The notes below the pieces were generated by a model. The model saw only the letters and a list, made by a program, of their open reading frames with translations. It ran no database searches and had not been told where the DNA came from. From assembly GCA_033807775.1 (NCBI GenBank), contig CM066319.1, forward strand, positions 136,512,983 to 136,576,982: a stretch of DNA of 64,000 nucleotides, written 5' to 3'. Made by a program: the position numbers and the translations under genes. Of this stretch, positions 1 to 9,345 are shown piece after piece; position 1 is the stretch's first letter, and each line of letters starts with the position of its first letter. The stretch is from Saussurea involucrata. Lineage: Eukaryota; Streptophyta; Magnoliopsida; Asterales; Asteraceae.

Positions 1-802
1 CCCCCTTTTTCTTTCTTTGACTTGAGAACTTCAATCTTCAGTAAAGATATTCACCATATAGCACAATTTTTAAGAAAAAGAGATCACAAGATGATCAATC
101 GATTTCTCTTAAACTCTTGAAGAAGAAATCTCCCCCTTTCCTTTCTTGAGACGAAGTCTTCTTTAAACATTTCCCCCCTGTCATGAAATCGAATCTTTGA
201 CTTGAAAGCTTTGACATGAAATTGAACTAAACATTTCTCCCCCTTTTTCGATGAAAGTGTGCATCATGATCATCGAAAACCTTCTTCAATTTCAGTTGCG
301 TCTCTGATTCTCACTAACAATCTCCTCCTTAATGAATAACCTTGCTCCCCCTCAAAATAAGAATTCTGGAGCAATTTGTTTTCTCCCCCTGAAAATATGC
401 ATATATTTCATTACAATAAAGTATTTGAAATTTTATACAAGGAAAATAAAATTCATTGAACTACATTTTATAACTACTTACATTTGATCATTTGAAAACT
501 TTACAAAAGAAATTCAACTTAATGAAATTTAACAGATTTATCAATCAAATGAAATCAAATGCATGTGTTTGGATTCAAATACCAGACATCATTGCATATC
601 AAGTTAAAAATGTTCAGTTTCAACTCCTTTATTAAATCTATTTGGTGTGCTAGCATGTGAAATATGATCACCAACAAGCATATGCAATTCTAAAACATAT
701 CAGAATACTCTGCTCTACTCACACTATTTGTCCAAAATCAGAATTTTCACAAATTTACTGGTTTATCGCGACTTTGTATTTTCCCCAAGTTTCAAGAGAT
801 GT

Positions 803-899
803 GTGCTCATTGGCATCTTTTGATTTTGTGCACATTGGCATCTTTTGATTTTGTGCACATTGGCATCTTTTAAGTTGTGCTCATTGGCATCTTTTGAAA
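803..899. repeat. ~25-bp tandem repeat, 4 copies
   Basis: Four near-identical units of 24-25 bp share the core CATTGGCATCTTTT. They lie in the non-coding part of the Copia-like segment. No function is visible. Confidence 0.85.
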
Positions 900-940
900 T
901 TGTAAAATGAAAAAGTTTAGTAAGAATAAGATACACCGTT

Positions 941-1215
941 AAACATGACTTTCTATCTGGTTCTATAGCAGGATTTGGGTCAGCGGATCCCAGACCAGTT
1001 GGCCTTAGGTGCTAGGTGTCGAGCACCCCGTAGAACTTACTTTCCCAAACCAGAAAGGCCACATCGATATATCTTAAACCCATTTATACCAGTAAAACAT
1101 GACTTTCTATCTGGTTCTATAGTAGGATTTGGGTCAGCCAATCCCAGACCAGTTGATCTTAGGGGCTAGGTATCGAGTACCCCTTGGGACTTAATTTCCC
1201 AAACCAGATAGGCCA
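941..1215. repeat. 154-bp tandem duplication
   Basis: The unit starts AAACATGACTTTCTATCTGG at 941 and again at 1095. The second unit is partial and ends near 1215. The two differ at scattered sites, so the duplication is not very recent. It lies in the same non-coding region as the 25-bp and 44-bp repeats. Confidence 0.85.
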
Positions 1216-1671
1216 CAGGTACAAACTTTCAAACTAAATGATTTTTATTTATTTATTTGATGCATCTCAATCACTTGGTTCTAAAATATAGTGCTTCCCC
1301 CATATTTTCATTTCCATCCATCATTCTGACATTTAGGTTTTCTGAATATTATATTCTATATAAGTCCGAATTTACATAACATTGAGCATTCAATATAATT
1401 TCATTCATGTTTTGCTGACCTTTCGATTTATTTCAGAGGTGAAAGATGAAACAAATATAACTCAGATAATACAAAAATACTTGTAAAATCATCTTTTAGC
1501 ACACATTTAATTCATTGAATGAAAATTGAAAAATTTCATCTCATTGAATTAAATTTATAAAGATTCAAATTTTCAACGCAGTAGAAATGAAACATAATGC
1601 AATGTTACCTTTCACCACTTGATCCTTGAGTTAAAAAAAGATATGACAGTTAAGGATATCACCTGATAAGT

Positions 1672-1790
1672 ACGAGTTCTAAACTGATGTGTTTAGAAGT
1701 CTTAGCCATTGAAGTACGGGTCCTGAACTGATTTGTCCAGAAGCCATAGTCGTTGAAGCACGAGTTTTGAACTGATGTGTTCAAAAGCCA
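1672..1790. repeat. 44-bp tandem repeat, about 2.7 copies
   Basis: Units start at 1672, 1716 and 1760 and share the pattern ACGRGTYYTGAACTGAT. The array lies just downstream (minus strand) of the gag-like frame, where protease and integrase would be in a complete Copia element. Confidence 0.8.
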
Positions 1791-1870
1791 ATCTCTTTAC
1801 TCCCCCTTAATGGCACAAATAATCTTCTTCCGAGAGTTCAACGCTTTGCTTCTAAATCTGCAAAAACAGA

Positions 1871-2820
1871 TTAAGTAGATTTTGGTACCCAACATGTCTT
1901 GGGTCCTGGCTTGTTAAGCGGAGCTCTATAAGAAGGAAAATGATAAGTACCATACCAATATTGAATACTATCATTTTTAATAAAATCATTAGTACCACAA
2001 TAAGAACAACAAAAATTCTTTTGTGCTAACCTGATTAAATGATTTGCAGAATATAATAAATCAGGTTTAGCAAATGATTTACCTTTCAGGTTAGTGTTCT
2101 TGTTGGGAACGGATGATTTTGGTACATCTTTTTCAGGAATTGTACCTTTGACTCTCCATTGCATGTTGACTTTCTTGTATGAAGGAAGATTAGCATATTT
2201 ATACTTGGAAGAATTATCCACTGAATGATCATAGAAAAGATTAGACGGTCGAATCGGACTTTCTGAATAGCTTTTGGATTTGTTGAGAGACTTCACTTTG
2301 TCAAATAAATCATTCCGTTTCTTGGTCATCAAATCAAGCTTCTTCTGAATGTCACAATTAACCCTCTTCTCTTTCATAATATCAATCGATAACACGGCCA
2401 AATTCTTTGTGAGCTTTCGTATTTCTTGCTGAAATATCTTCCTTTCAACAGAAAATTCATCTTTGACGCTCCTAGCCTGAAAGTCAGCTTTCTTCCTCTT
2501 TTCTAACTCATGTCTTTCTATATCCAATTCCTTTTGAAGCTCAGATATTTTCTCTGACAATTTCCCATTCTTTGCTTCAAACTCTTTCCTTTTATCTGCA
2601 AATTCAACCCTTTCCTTCTCCAATTTTTCTTTTTCAAGAAATAAAACTTTCTCAAAATCTAAGTTTTGTTTAGAAATTTTTCTGCATTTGAGTTCAAGAG
2701 CTTTCTTTACTTCATCTTCTTTCTTCTCATTCCTCTCATTCTTTTCAAGCTCAGAAACTTTCTGAGAAAAAGACAAAATTTTCTTTTTGTCATCTGAACG
2801 AGCAACTCTTTCTTTTCTAT
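1871..2820 (-). pseudogene. Copia-type gag fragment, coiled coil, no start codon
   Basis: About 316 codons stay open on the minus strand. The N-terminal two thirds are a highly charged heptad-like coiled coil (many KEKLEKER and ELEKRKK runs). Near the C-terminus there is a Cys-rich remnant (CCSYCG) where a CCHC zinc knuckle would be expected, and the frame ends PGPKTCWVPKST, like the gag-protease linker of plant Copia elements. The frame runs straight through the primer-binding site into the LTR, so the upstream Met codons (up to 2959) lie in LTR sequence and are not credible starts. I read it as a 5'-truncated gag fused to another element's PBS. The protein would be structural, forming the capsid-like particle. 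Codon usage is AT-rich like the surroundings. Confidence 0.6.
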
Positions 2821-2821
2821 G

Positions 2822-2833
2822 GCTCTGATACCA
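2822..2833 (-). other. Primer-binding site (initiator tRNA-Met type)
   Basis: The minus strand reads TGGTATCAGAGC three bases after the LTR end. This is the usual plant retrotransposon PBS, complementary to the 3' end of initiator tRNA-Met. Here it joins a Ty3-type LTR to a Copia-type gag. Confidence 0.9.
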
Positions 2834-4080
2834 ATTGTAACAACCCAACCAAAAATTAAAGCATACATAGCATGGAATAAATAACATCTCAATCATAGGT
2901 CCCAAAATTTCATTACATCTGTATGAAAATCTAGGCTGGCGGAAACAACCTATACACAACTGAGAATAATACTAGATTCTGAAATAAAAGTGTAGCTCTG
3001 TCTCTAACTGCATCCGTACTCTAGTCCTGCTCTGTTCACTTACTAGAGCCTCCTACTATCTGCTTACCTGAAAAGGTTTAGTTTGGAAAATGCGAGGGTT
3101 AGACCATGAGGTCTAGTGAGTTCCTTCAATTTAACAATTCTCAAAACATTTTAAAACAATTTATAACTATCAAAGCATCTTTACATAAAACTTTCACGGA
3201 AAATTTCTGCTCCCGTAAATGGCACCCTGAAGTCACTCGAAAGTAACAACGAGTCAGTCTCACGCTGCCTTACTAGGTCACTCCTCCCATGGCATAAACG
3301 GGACACCCCCCCCCCCCCCCCCCCGGCATGAGCACTGGCAAGCCACACCCCCCGACTTAGCCAATTTACGTCTACCAAAATGTATGCATACATCTCATAT
3401 AAACTTTCAAACAAGTAAAATCATGTAAATAATCATGGCATTTCTACTCATTTACTTTCTTTAGAAAACATGTTTAATACACGTACTTTTAGTTAGAAAA
3501 ACTCACCTGGTGCTTTTAATGACTTTCCTTTCTGCTTTACTTTTGACTTCCAAAAGGAATACCTGAGTAATGGGATGAAAGAGATAAGCTGACTGGATAC
3601 CACTAATTCGCACTCTACTTTCCGGATAAAACTAACCGGACACTATACTACTCCAGCCACTTACCGGATACCGGCTATCCGGATGCATCATTTCCCGGAC
3701 ATAGTGTCCGGACACTTCTTACCGGGTACTTCTACTTACCGGGCGACTCACAAACCGGGCGACTCACAAACTGGGCGTCCCTTACCAGACGACTGCATTA
3801 TCCGGACAACACCATCCGGTAAGATATCCAGGAACCCCTCTACCCGGATACCCACCATAATCGATCATCCCATCCGGGAACTTACCCTATCCGGACCCCT
3901 TATCCGGATACTTGTCCAGACTTCCCGGACGACGAGATGGGATACCACTTTGAGATCGAAATCTGCTAACAAGCTCTTAATCCAACGATTTTGAGCTAAA
4001 AACAACATCATAACTTACTTAGTTCATTTCCTTACCAAGACCTTAGCTATTTAAACACAATGATGATGCCTAATCCTCCT

Positions 4081-5639
4081 TGTAACGACCCGTCCCAAAT
4101 ATACACCATATAATAGCATTTACCAGCCAAAGACATATAACAAAAGATTCATATTATACACATAAGGTCCGAAAGTCTTAAAGAAGTACATTACATAATG
4201 TGGTCCAAACTTTTCGCTAGCATAATTTACAATACTATCCGTACAAAACGTTTAAGGAAAACTTCTAAATCCCAAATGGCCTTCAAAAGCACGTCATACT
4301 TTATCCTTGCCTTTATACCTTCCTTGACCTGGAATACATATTTTTGAAAACAAAATGAGGGTTAGACCAAACGGTCTAGTGAGATAATCCCTGTCAGTTT
4401 AGTAATCCTTTTTGTAAAACACAAATATACAACAAGTAATTAAATACCAAGCAAGACTCGTGCACTGTGTTCATCTCCTCATTACCATGGCCATATTAGT
4501 TGGTTGCGAGCCAACTAATCATTTTACTCCGCTGCACTAAGATACAGCCAACTCCGCTGTCCCTCCGTACAGCCAAACTCCACCGGTCCTAAGTCCGGCC
4601 AACGTGCACTCGTGTAGTGTAATGCTAATGTAAAAATAAATATAATATACACCTCAATATATCATACTTCATTTATAAACACGTCATCACATTCCTACCA
4701 TATACTCATCTCATATATATATATATTCCAGTTTGAAAACGTTTTAAAGTAAAACTCACCTGTTTGCTTATCAAAATGCTCGCGAGCTTCTCTCAAAACG
4801 ATTCAATCTTTCACCCAGAATTCACAGAATCTGCAACAAATTAAATACATATCTCTTTACCAATTAAACATATAAGACTTACTAGAAGACTAAGAACTCT
4901 AGATAAATCTATCTAACTCTTATCCTCAAAAGTGACCAAACAACCAAAGTTTTCGGACACCATAAACTATCCAGACAACATGAACTATCCGGACAACACA
5001 ACTTCCCGGACAACATAAACAATCCGGACATCATCCGGACACCAAGGTAATCCGGATACTATCCGGTATCTAATTTCATCCGGAAACTATAGAAAGAGAG
5101 ACTTACCGGATAATGGACTCGTCCGGACACCATTAGAACATCTTCCGGACACTATCAAAGAAATTACCGGACACCATCATATTGTGTCCGGAAACCTCTG
5201 TCGGTTTACCCAATTTCTACCCAGAATCGACAGAAATTACTACCAGACATGAAATTGATGATTATAATCCGATAGGAACTTTCTACTAGTAATTAAACAC
5301 ATAAAATGTAAAGGAAACATACCTCAAATCACTTCCAAGTAACCCAATTAAAGCCTTAACCTTGTGACCCTTTCTTCTTCTTCTTCTTCTTCTTCTTCTT
5401 GACTCAAAAACACACACACACACACTATCTGAATGTTTTCTGCTTTATGAAAATATCTGGATACCTAAAGGGATAATATTAAACCATATTTACCATTTTA
5501 GACCTTGAACTAATCCATAATGACCCAAACACCGCTAAACTTATAAATTAACCCAAACTTGCCCTAAACATCCAATTTTAAATTTAACTAATTTAAATGG
5601 AAAGAGGGTTTAACTAACGAACTTACCCGGGGTATTACA
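4081..5639 (-). mobile_element. Solo LTR, Ty3/gypsy-type, TSD CTCCT
   Basis: Begins TGTAACGACCCG and ends GGTATTACA. It is flanked by identical 5-bp CTCCT at 4076-4080 and 5640-5644, and no internal region or second LTR is present. This is the usual product of recombination between the two LTRs of an inserted element. On the minus strand it has the same splice-like set as its host LTR: donor GAG/GTATGT at 5322, acceptor TTGCAG at 4831-4833, exon 2 at 4760-4830, donor CAG/GTGAGT at 4754-4759, hairpin TAGACC-AAAC-GGTCTA at 4363-4378 and acceptor TTCCAG at 4329-4331. It also contains a TTC microsatellite at about 5371-5400. Confidence 0.92.
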
Positions 5640-5862
5640 CTCCTCTTAGAACATCTTTTCCAACTTTTAACCAAAAACCCAAGAACAACCCAACAATCCA
5701 GCAGAATCTCTAAAATAAGGGTTGTAATTAGGGATTACCTGCTAAATCGATGTAGAATCAGATTCCAATTCCTTTCCTATTCCAATCTGTAGAACGATGA
5801 GGCCTTCTCTTCCAATTTGAAATTGAACAACTTCTCTTCTCTGCTCTTTTCTCTCTAAGCCG

Positions 5863-5863
<1 letters not shown>

Positions 5864-5929
<66 letters not shown>
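5864..5929. repeat. (CA)n microsatellite
   Basis: About 33 uninterrupted CA dinucleotides inside the LTR. The translated Cys-Val run seen on the opposite strand is an artefact of this repeat. Confidence 0.98.
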
Positions 5930-5934
<5 letters not shown>

Positions 5935-6099
5935 GAATAACTCCTAAGGTTTTGTGCCCAATTTGGGGGGTTTTATACCCTCCTCTTAAATTTTCAAAAC
6001 AACCCCTAAACTTCAAAGTGTGACACTTCCTCCACCAAAACTTATTATGTTTAATAGAAAGATCTCGATTGTTGGGAACTGAAAATGAGCTAAGTATGG

Positions 6100-6480
6100 A
6101 TAGTGCTGCTAGTCCATGATTTCTACTGCTAAGTCTACATTAATACTGCCAGAAGAAAGTTAATACTGCTGGGCAAGATTACTACTGCGTATACATGGTT
6201 AGTACTGCTAGACAAGGTTACTACTGCTAGACAAGATTACTACTGCGTATACATGGTTAGTACTGCTAGACCAAATTACTACTGCGTATACACGGTTAGT
6301 ACTGCTAGACCAAATTACTACTGCGTATACACGGTTAGTACTGCTAGACCAAATTACTACTGCAAGAAATGGTTAGTACTGCTGAGCTGAGATACTACTG
6401 CTAGAAGACTGTGAAGGTTAATACTGCTGAAGGTCGTTAGTGCTGCTAAGTCAAATGATTGTTAATACTGCTGACTTGAT
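6100..6480 (+). repeat. Array of TTANTACTGC decamers in U3
   Basis: Reads as repeated TTACTACTGC, TTAGTACTGC and TTAATACTGC separated by short spacers such as GTATACATGG and TAGACCAAA. I count about 19 copies by eye. Spacing is irregular at roughly 15-25 bp. The array ends about 110 bp before the LTR TATA box. Its position fits a promoter-proximal enhancer array, but no known factor site is recognised. Confidence 0.85.
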
Positions 6481-6590
6481 AAGTTTGGTATGCGATACTT
6501 TTGGAGACAAAGAAGGAATTGATCAAGATATGTTTAACGAAGATTCAGAAGATCAATTTACTTTTGATAGTTATCTTGTAATTACTTTTG

Positions 6591-6598
6591 TATAAATA
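6591..6598 (+). promoter_or_regulatory. LTR TATA box
   Basis: TATAAATA in an AT-rich context, downstream of the decamer array and about 315 bp before the LTR end. The identical box is at 12815-12822 in the 3' LTR. It is the best candidate for the genomic RNA promoter. Confidence 0.7.
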
Positions 6599-6915
6599 GT
6601 ATTGATAGATAGCTATTAGAAAAGAGATGATAGACGAGTTAATATACGTGTGAAATAGAATTCGATATTGATTAAAGAGAGAATTAACCTCAAGGTGTAA
6701 GAACCCTATTTCTAGAGAAGTAGAAGTCGTCTTGTTTAGCCTGTTCAACAAGATTGAGGTTTGGTTGTTAATATTGTGATTCGAAACAGTGAATACAAAA
6801 TTGTGAATTTTCTGTTACATTGTTCTTGATTGTGAGAATTAAAGTTCTTTTCCGCAGATTCTTTAATTCTGAATTCTAAGTGTTTATTGTCTTGTTAAGA
6901 TTCGATCCTGACAAG

Positions 6916-6927
6916 TGGTATCAGAGC
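6916..6927 (+). other. Primer-binding site
   Basis: TGGTATCAGAGC follows the LTR after a 2-base spacer. It is complementary to initiator tRNA-Met, as in most plant Copia elements. Confidence 0.93.
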
Positions 6928-6955
6928 TTGTGTTTCTTAGAATTCTACAATCATT

Positions 6956-7483
6956 ATGGAAAATTCTATTGAATCAAACAGTACTTTTGATTGGAGTGAT
7001 CAAGCTGAGGAAGCCTGTCAGAATCAAGCTCTTATGGCAGAAGTATCTGATATTCCCACTGAGGTACAATCTAAACTCTGTTCTCAAGCTTGCATTGATG
7101 CTGTTAAAAGATATAGGGATCACAATCAGGGTATGTGTGATAACCTTAAGAGGCTAGAGAAAGATGTGAAAGATTATGTTAGGATTGTAGAAAGGTTTGA
7201 GGAACAGATTAGAGCTTTTCAAGCTAATGAACTTCAACACTCCTATGATACTAACTATTGGAAGTGGGAGAAGAATGAGTATGAGATTAAGCTGAAAGTG
7301 TCTGGGGAGGAGAATGAGAAATTAAAAGAAGAGCTTAAGAAGGTTAAACTTGATGTTGAAAAGTTTACCTGTGCTTCTAAAACCATGGATACCATCATTA
7401 AGGCTCAAATCCATGACAAGATGAAAGTAGGGATAGGGTACAATGCCACACCTCCACCCTATAATAACAACTATACCTCCTAA
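6956..7483 (+). CDS. Copia-type gag, N-terminal part
   Basis: Starts at ATG 6956, 29 bases after the PBS, and encodes 175 residues. Residues 40-150 form a charged coiled coil (for example EENEKLKEELKKVKLDVEK). The stretch NQALMAEVSDIPTEVQ and the end YNATPPPYNNNY match, as I remember them, the central part of Asteraceae Copia polyproteins, so the usual gag N-terminal domain seems to be missing. The frame stops at 7483 just where homology continues in the next frame (7443-8588). The split is either a one-base indel or a frameshift site. The product would be the particle-forming part of gag. Confidence 0.72.
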   Translation: MENSIESNSTFDWSDQAEEACQNQALMAEVSDIPTEVQSKLCSQACIDAVKRYRDHNQGMCDNLKRLEKDVKDYVRIVERFEEQIRAFQANELQHSYDTNYWKWEKNEYEIKLKVSGEENEKLKEELKKVKLDVEKFTCASKTMDTIIKAQIHDKMKVGIGYNATPPPYNNNYTS

Positions 7484-8588
7484 GTCTGATTTGTTAGAGA
7501 CCAAGGATAGGAAGGATCCTGAATTAAAGATTAATATAGATCCTTGTGAAGAAGAAGTAGTAGTTAAGGATAAAACAGAGAAGGAAGAATGTAAGAAGAA
7601 TAAGAGTGTTAGTAGTAAGGTTCCCTTAGACAATGAAATTGTGACCAATGAGAAAGATGGAAATCCTTGGGGAAAGAACAATGAGATAAAAAGGACTGAA
7701 ACAGAAGAGGGAGTTAAGATCAATGGGATGAAAAGGACAGAAACAGAAAAGGGAGTCCATTACACACAGACCACAGTTGTGGCTCCCAATACCTGTAAAC
7801 ATTGTTCTTGTAAGAAATCTCAAGAGCTTAAGCCCCAAAAACATGATAACAAAAGGGGTAATCAAAGAAATTGGAATAACCAGTGGGCTATGAGACAAGG
7901 AGTTGATCTGAACAGAATTAACAGGCCAAAACCTTGTTTCATCTGTGGTAAGCTAAATCATTTAGCCAAACACTGTTATTTCAATCCTGTTAACCAAAGG
8001 TTTAATGCTCAAAGATCTTTTCAAAAACCTGGTGGTTACAGAAAGAATGGTGGCTATAAAAAGTCTGTGAGGAAAGTTGTGGCAAAGAAACAAGTTAAAA
8101 CCAAAAGCCACATGAAAAAGGCAGAAACAGAAAGTGTTAGAGTATGGATGCCTAAAGGTACTAATGATAATACTGCCAACTCAGTTAGTACTGCTAACAA
8201 TGTTAGTACTGCAGGAAGCAATAATGTTGCTAGCAGTGTTAGTACTGCTAACACAGTTAGTACCTCTTCAACAATTAATACTGCTTCTAGTGTTAGTACT
8301 GCTAAGTTAGTTAATACTGCTGAGAAGGCTAGTACTTCTGGAAGCAGTGTTAGTGCTGCTAACACTGTTAATGCCTCCTTAAAAGATAATACTGCTAACA
8401 ATGTTAGTGCTGCTAACAAAGTTAGTACTTCTGCATCAGTTAGTACTGCTTCTAGACCTATCATCAAAACAAAGTACTCAAGCACTGATGTTCCTCACTT
8501 TGACAAGCTCATCAAAACAGAATGTAAGTATTTTGATGATCAAGGGAGACCCAAGACCACTATGGCTTGGGTCCCTAACAAAAACTAA
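7443..8588 (+). CDS. Copia-type gag, C-terminal part with CCHC zinc knuckle
   Basis: This frame continues the gag homology. The ATG at 7443 lies inside the overlap, so the natural product may start from the upstream frame. Residues about 115-155 include a Cys-rich stretch (CKHCSCKK), then NQRNWNNQ and the CCHC knuckle CFICGKLNHLAKHC (about residues 165-178), which binds RNA. Residues about 235-345 are a low-complexity Thr/Ala/Val/Ser/Asn region made of VSTAN-like units, which is the translated TTANTACTGC decamer. The C-terminus AWVPNKN is the usual linker before protease. The role is RNA binding and packaging. It is intact as a frame, and the only break is its junction with the first part. 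Confidence 0.75.
   Translation: MPHLHPIITTIPPKSDLLETKDRKDPELKINIDPCEEEVVVKDKTEKEECKKNKSVSSKVPLDNEIVTNEKDGNPWGKNNEIKRTETEEGVKINGMKRTETEKGVHYTQTTVVAPNTCKHCSCKKSQELKPQKHDNKRGNQRNWNNQWAMRQGVDLNRINRPKPCFICGKLNHLAKHCYFNPVNQRFNAQRSFQKPGGYRKNGGYKKSVRKVVAKKQVKTKSHMKKAETESVRVWMPKGTNDNTANSVSTANNVSTAGSNNVASSVSTANTVSTSSTINTASSVSTAKLVNTAEKASTSGSSVSAANTVNASLKDNTANNVSAANKVSTSASVSTASRPIIKTKYSSTDVPHFDKLIKTECKYFDDQGRPKTTMAWVPNKN
8150..8455 (+). repeat. TTANTACTGC-type decamers inside the gag coding region
   Basis: About 15 copies of (G)TTAGTACTGC or (G)TTAATACTGC and variants are read in one frame as Val-Ser/Asn-Thr-Ala. They match the decamer of the LTR and of 8826-9210, so the same DNA word is used in coding and non-coding DNA. 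Confidence 0.85.
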
Positions 8589-8602
8589 CTGTTTTATCTA
8601 AT

Positions 8603-8790
8603 GTGCAGGGCAACCAACAGCTCAAGGGGAAGAGCATTTGGCATGTTGATAGTGGTTGCTCCAGGCACATGACAGGTAACATGGCCTGCCTCAAAAAAAA
8701 AAATCAAAAAGATTGATGGAGGACATGTTACTTTTGGAAATAATCCTGCAGGAGGTAAGAGAAGTGGTAAAGATGATGTGTCAGAAGGTA
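8603..8790 (+). pseudogene. Copia aspartic protease fragment
   Basis: Reads WHVDSGCSRHMTGN, which includes the catalytic Asp of the Copia protease (DSG motif), then hits an 11-A run at about 8693-8703. After it the homology resumes in another frame (DGGHVTFGNNPAGGKRSGK). The domain ends near 8790, far short of a complete protease, and everything downstream that should be integrase, RT and RNase H is absent. The fragment follows the gag stop by 15 bases. It cannot give an active enzyme, so gag would need processing in trans. Confidence 0.82.
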
Positions 8791-8825
8791 AGATGACATT
8801 TGAGGATTTGACTAGTAATGCAAAG

Positions 8826-9210
8826 TGCAGAGTTACTACTGCCAGTGCAGAGTTACTACTGCTAGTGCAGAGTTACTACTGCCTGTGTTCAAGTAGTTAA
8901 TACTGCCCTTGTGGTTAATACTGCTTGTGTAGTTAATACTGCCCTTGTGGTTAATACTGCTTTGCAGTTAATACTGCTTTGCAGTTAATACTGCTTTGCA
9001 GTTAATACTGCTCAGTAGTTAATACTGCTAGTGCACAGTTAATACTGCTCAGTAGTTAATACTGCTAGTGCAGTTAATACTGCTCAGTCGTTAATACTGC
9101 TTGTGTAGTTAATACTGCTCAGCAGTTAATACTGCTTGTGTAGTTAATACTGCTTTGCAGTTAATACTGCTCGGTAGTTAGTACTGCCTATGTCGTTAAT
9201 ACTGCTTTTG
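8826..9210 (+). repeat. Array of TTANTACTGC decamers upstream of ORF2
   Basis: Twenty-one copies by my count: three TTACTACTGC, then mostly GTTAATACTGC, with 7-12-bp spacers such as TTTGCA, TCAGTA and TTGTGTA. It fills the space between the protease remnant and the internal TATA box, which starts about 15 bp after the last copy. No reading frame is kept across it, unlike the gag copies. Confidence 0.92.
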
Positions 9211-9223
9211 ATAATCTAGGGCA

Positions 9224-9231
9224 TATAAATA
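9224..9231 (+). promoter_or_regulatory. Internal TATA box for ORF2
   Basis: TATAAATA, the same octamer as in the LTR, lies 115 bases before the ORF2 ATG and follows the decamer array. The sequence after it (CT-rich, no ATG before 9346) looks like a plant 5' leader. I infer a second transcription unit inside the element. Confidence 0.65.
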
Positions 9232-9345
9232 CCCCTGTTTGCCCGCCAAAGTTCATAACGACTCTTCGCATTAACTTCTTCTCTCTCGTTCTAACCTAGT
9301 CTCCCCAGAATCTTTGTGTTTTTCTTTCAAGAATCCTCAGGAATC

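Larger units (their letters stand above)
1..2820 (-). mobile_element. Copia-like internal segment lacking pol, cut by window edge
   Basis: Read on the minus strand, this begins just after a tRNA primer-binding site, carries a gag-like open frame (1871-2820) and then about 1.5 kb of non-coding DNA with three different tandem repeats. A purine tract followed by TGTTAGTGAG (minus strand, near 318) could be the polypurine tract and 3' LTR start, so 1-318 may be LTR. No integrase, reverse transcriptase or RNase H is visible after gag, so it is a non-autonomous or deleted element. The assignment rests on the coiled-coil gag and its C-terminal WVPKST ending, which matches the linker that precedes protease in plant Copia polyproteins as I know them. 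The left part is only loosely assigned. Confidence 0.5.
2836..6069 (-). mobile_element. Ty3/gypsy-type 5' LTR, interrupted and truncated
   Basis: Starts TGTAACAACCCA next to the PBS and clearly resembles the LTRs at 14360 and 34629 (shared blocks such as GGCGGAAACAACCTATACAC). It is interrupted by the solo LTR 4081-5639 and cut at 6069, before its true end, by the Copia-type element. Read on the minus strand it carries predicted splice signals: donor 1 CAG/GTAATC at 5738, acceptor CAG at 3563-3565, exon 2 at 3507-3562 (56 nt), donor 2 CAG/GTGAGT at 3501-3506, a hairpin TAGACC-ATGA-GGTCTA (plus strand) at 3100-3115, branch-like CTAAC at 3098-3102 and acceptor TTTTCAG at 3068-3070. A 19-C run lies at 3306-3324 and CCGGA-rich repeats at about 3620-3930. 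Confidence 0.8.
6070..6913 (+). mobile_element. 5' LTR of the Copia-type element
   Basis: Starts TGTTGGGAACTG and ends GATCCTGACA, two bases before the PBS. The first part (about 6100-6480) is packed with the decamer TTANTACTGC and close variants, about 19 copies in both A/G/C versions. A TATA box TATAAATA follows at 6591-6598, so the array sits in U3 upstream of the likely transcription start. The same length in the 3' copy shows there has been no net indel since insertion. Confidence 0.92.

Noticed and set aside
5742..5930. Cys-Val repeat protein
   Set aside because: It is the translation of the (CA)n microsatellite.
6545..6751. 68-codon antisense frame in the Copia-type LTR, repeated at 12769-12975
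   Set aside because: Its duplication is due to the LTRs; it lies across the TATA box and leader and has no recognisable domain.
7322..8485. Antisense Leu/Val/Thr-rich frames over gag
   Set aside because: They are complements of the repeated decamer and of Lys/Glu-rich gag, with no independent signals.
8588..8610. Intron between gag and protease (CTAAT then GTGCAG before the protease frame)
   Set aside because: An acceptor-like context exists, but no matching donor and branch spacing were found, and a gag stop with frame change explains the layout.
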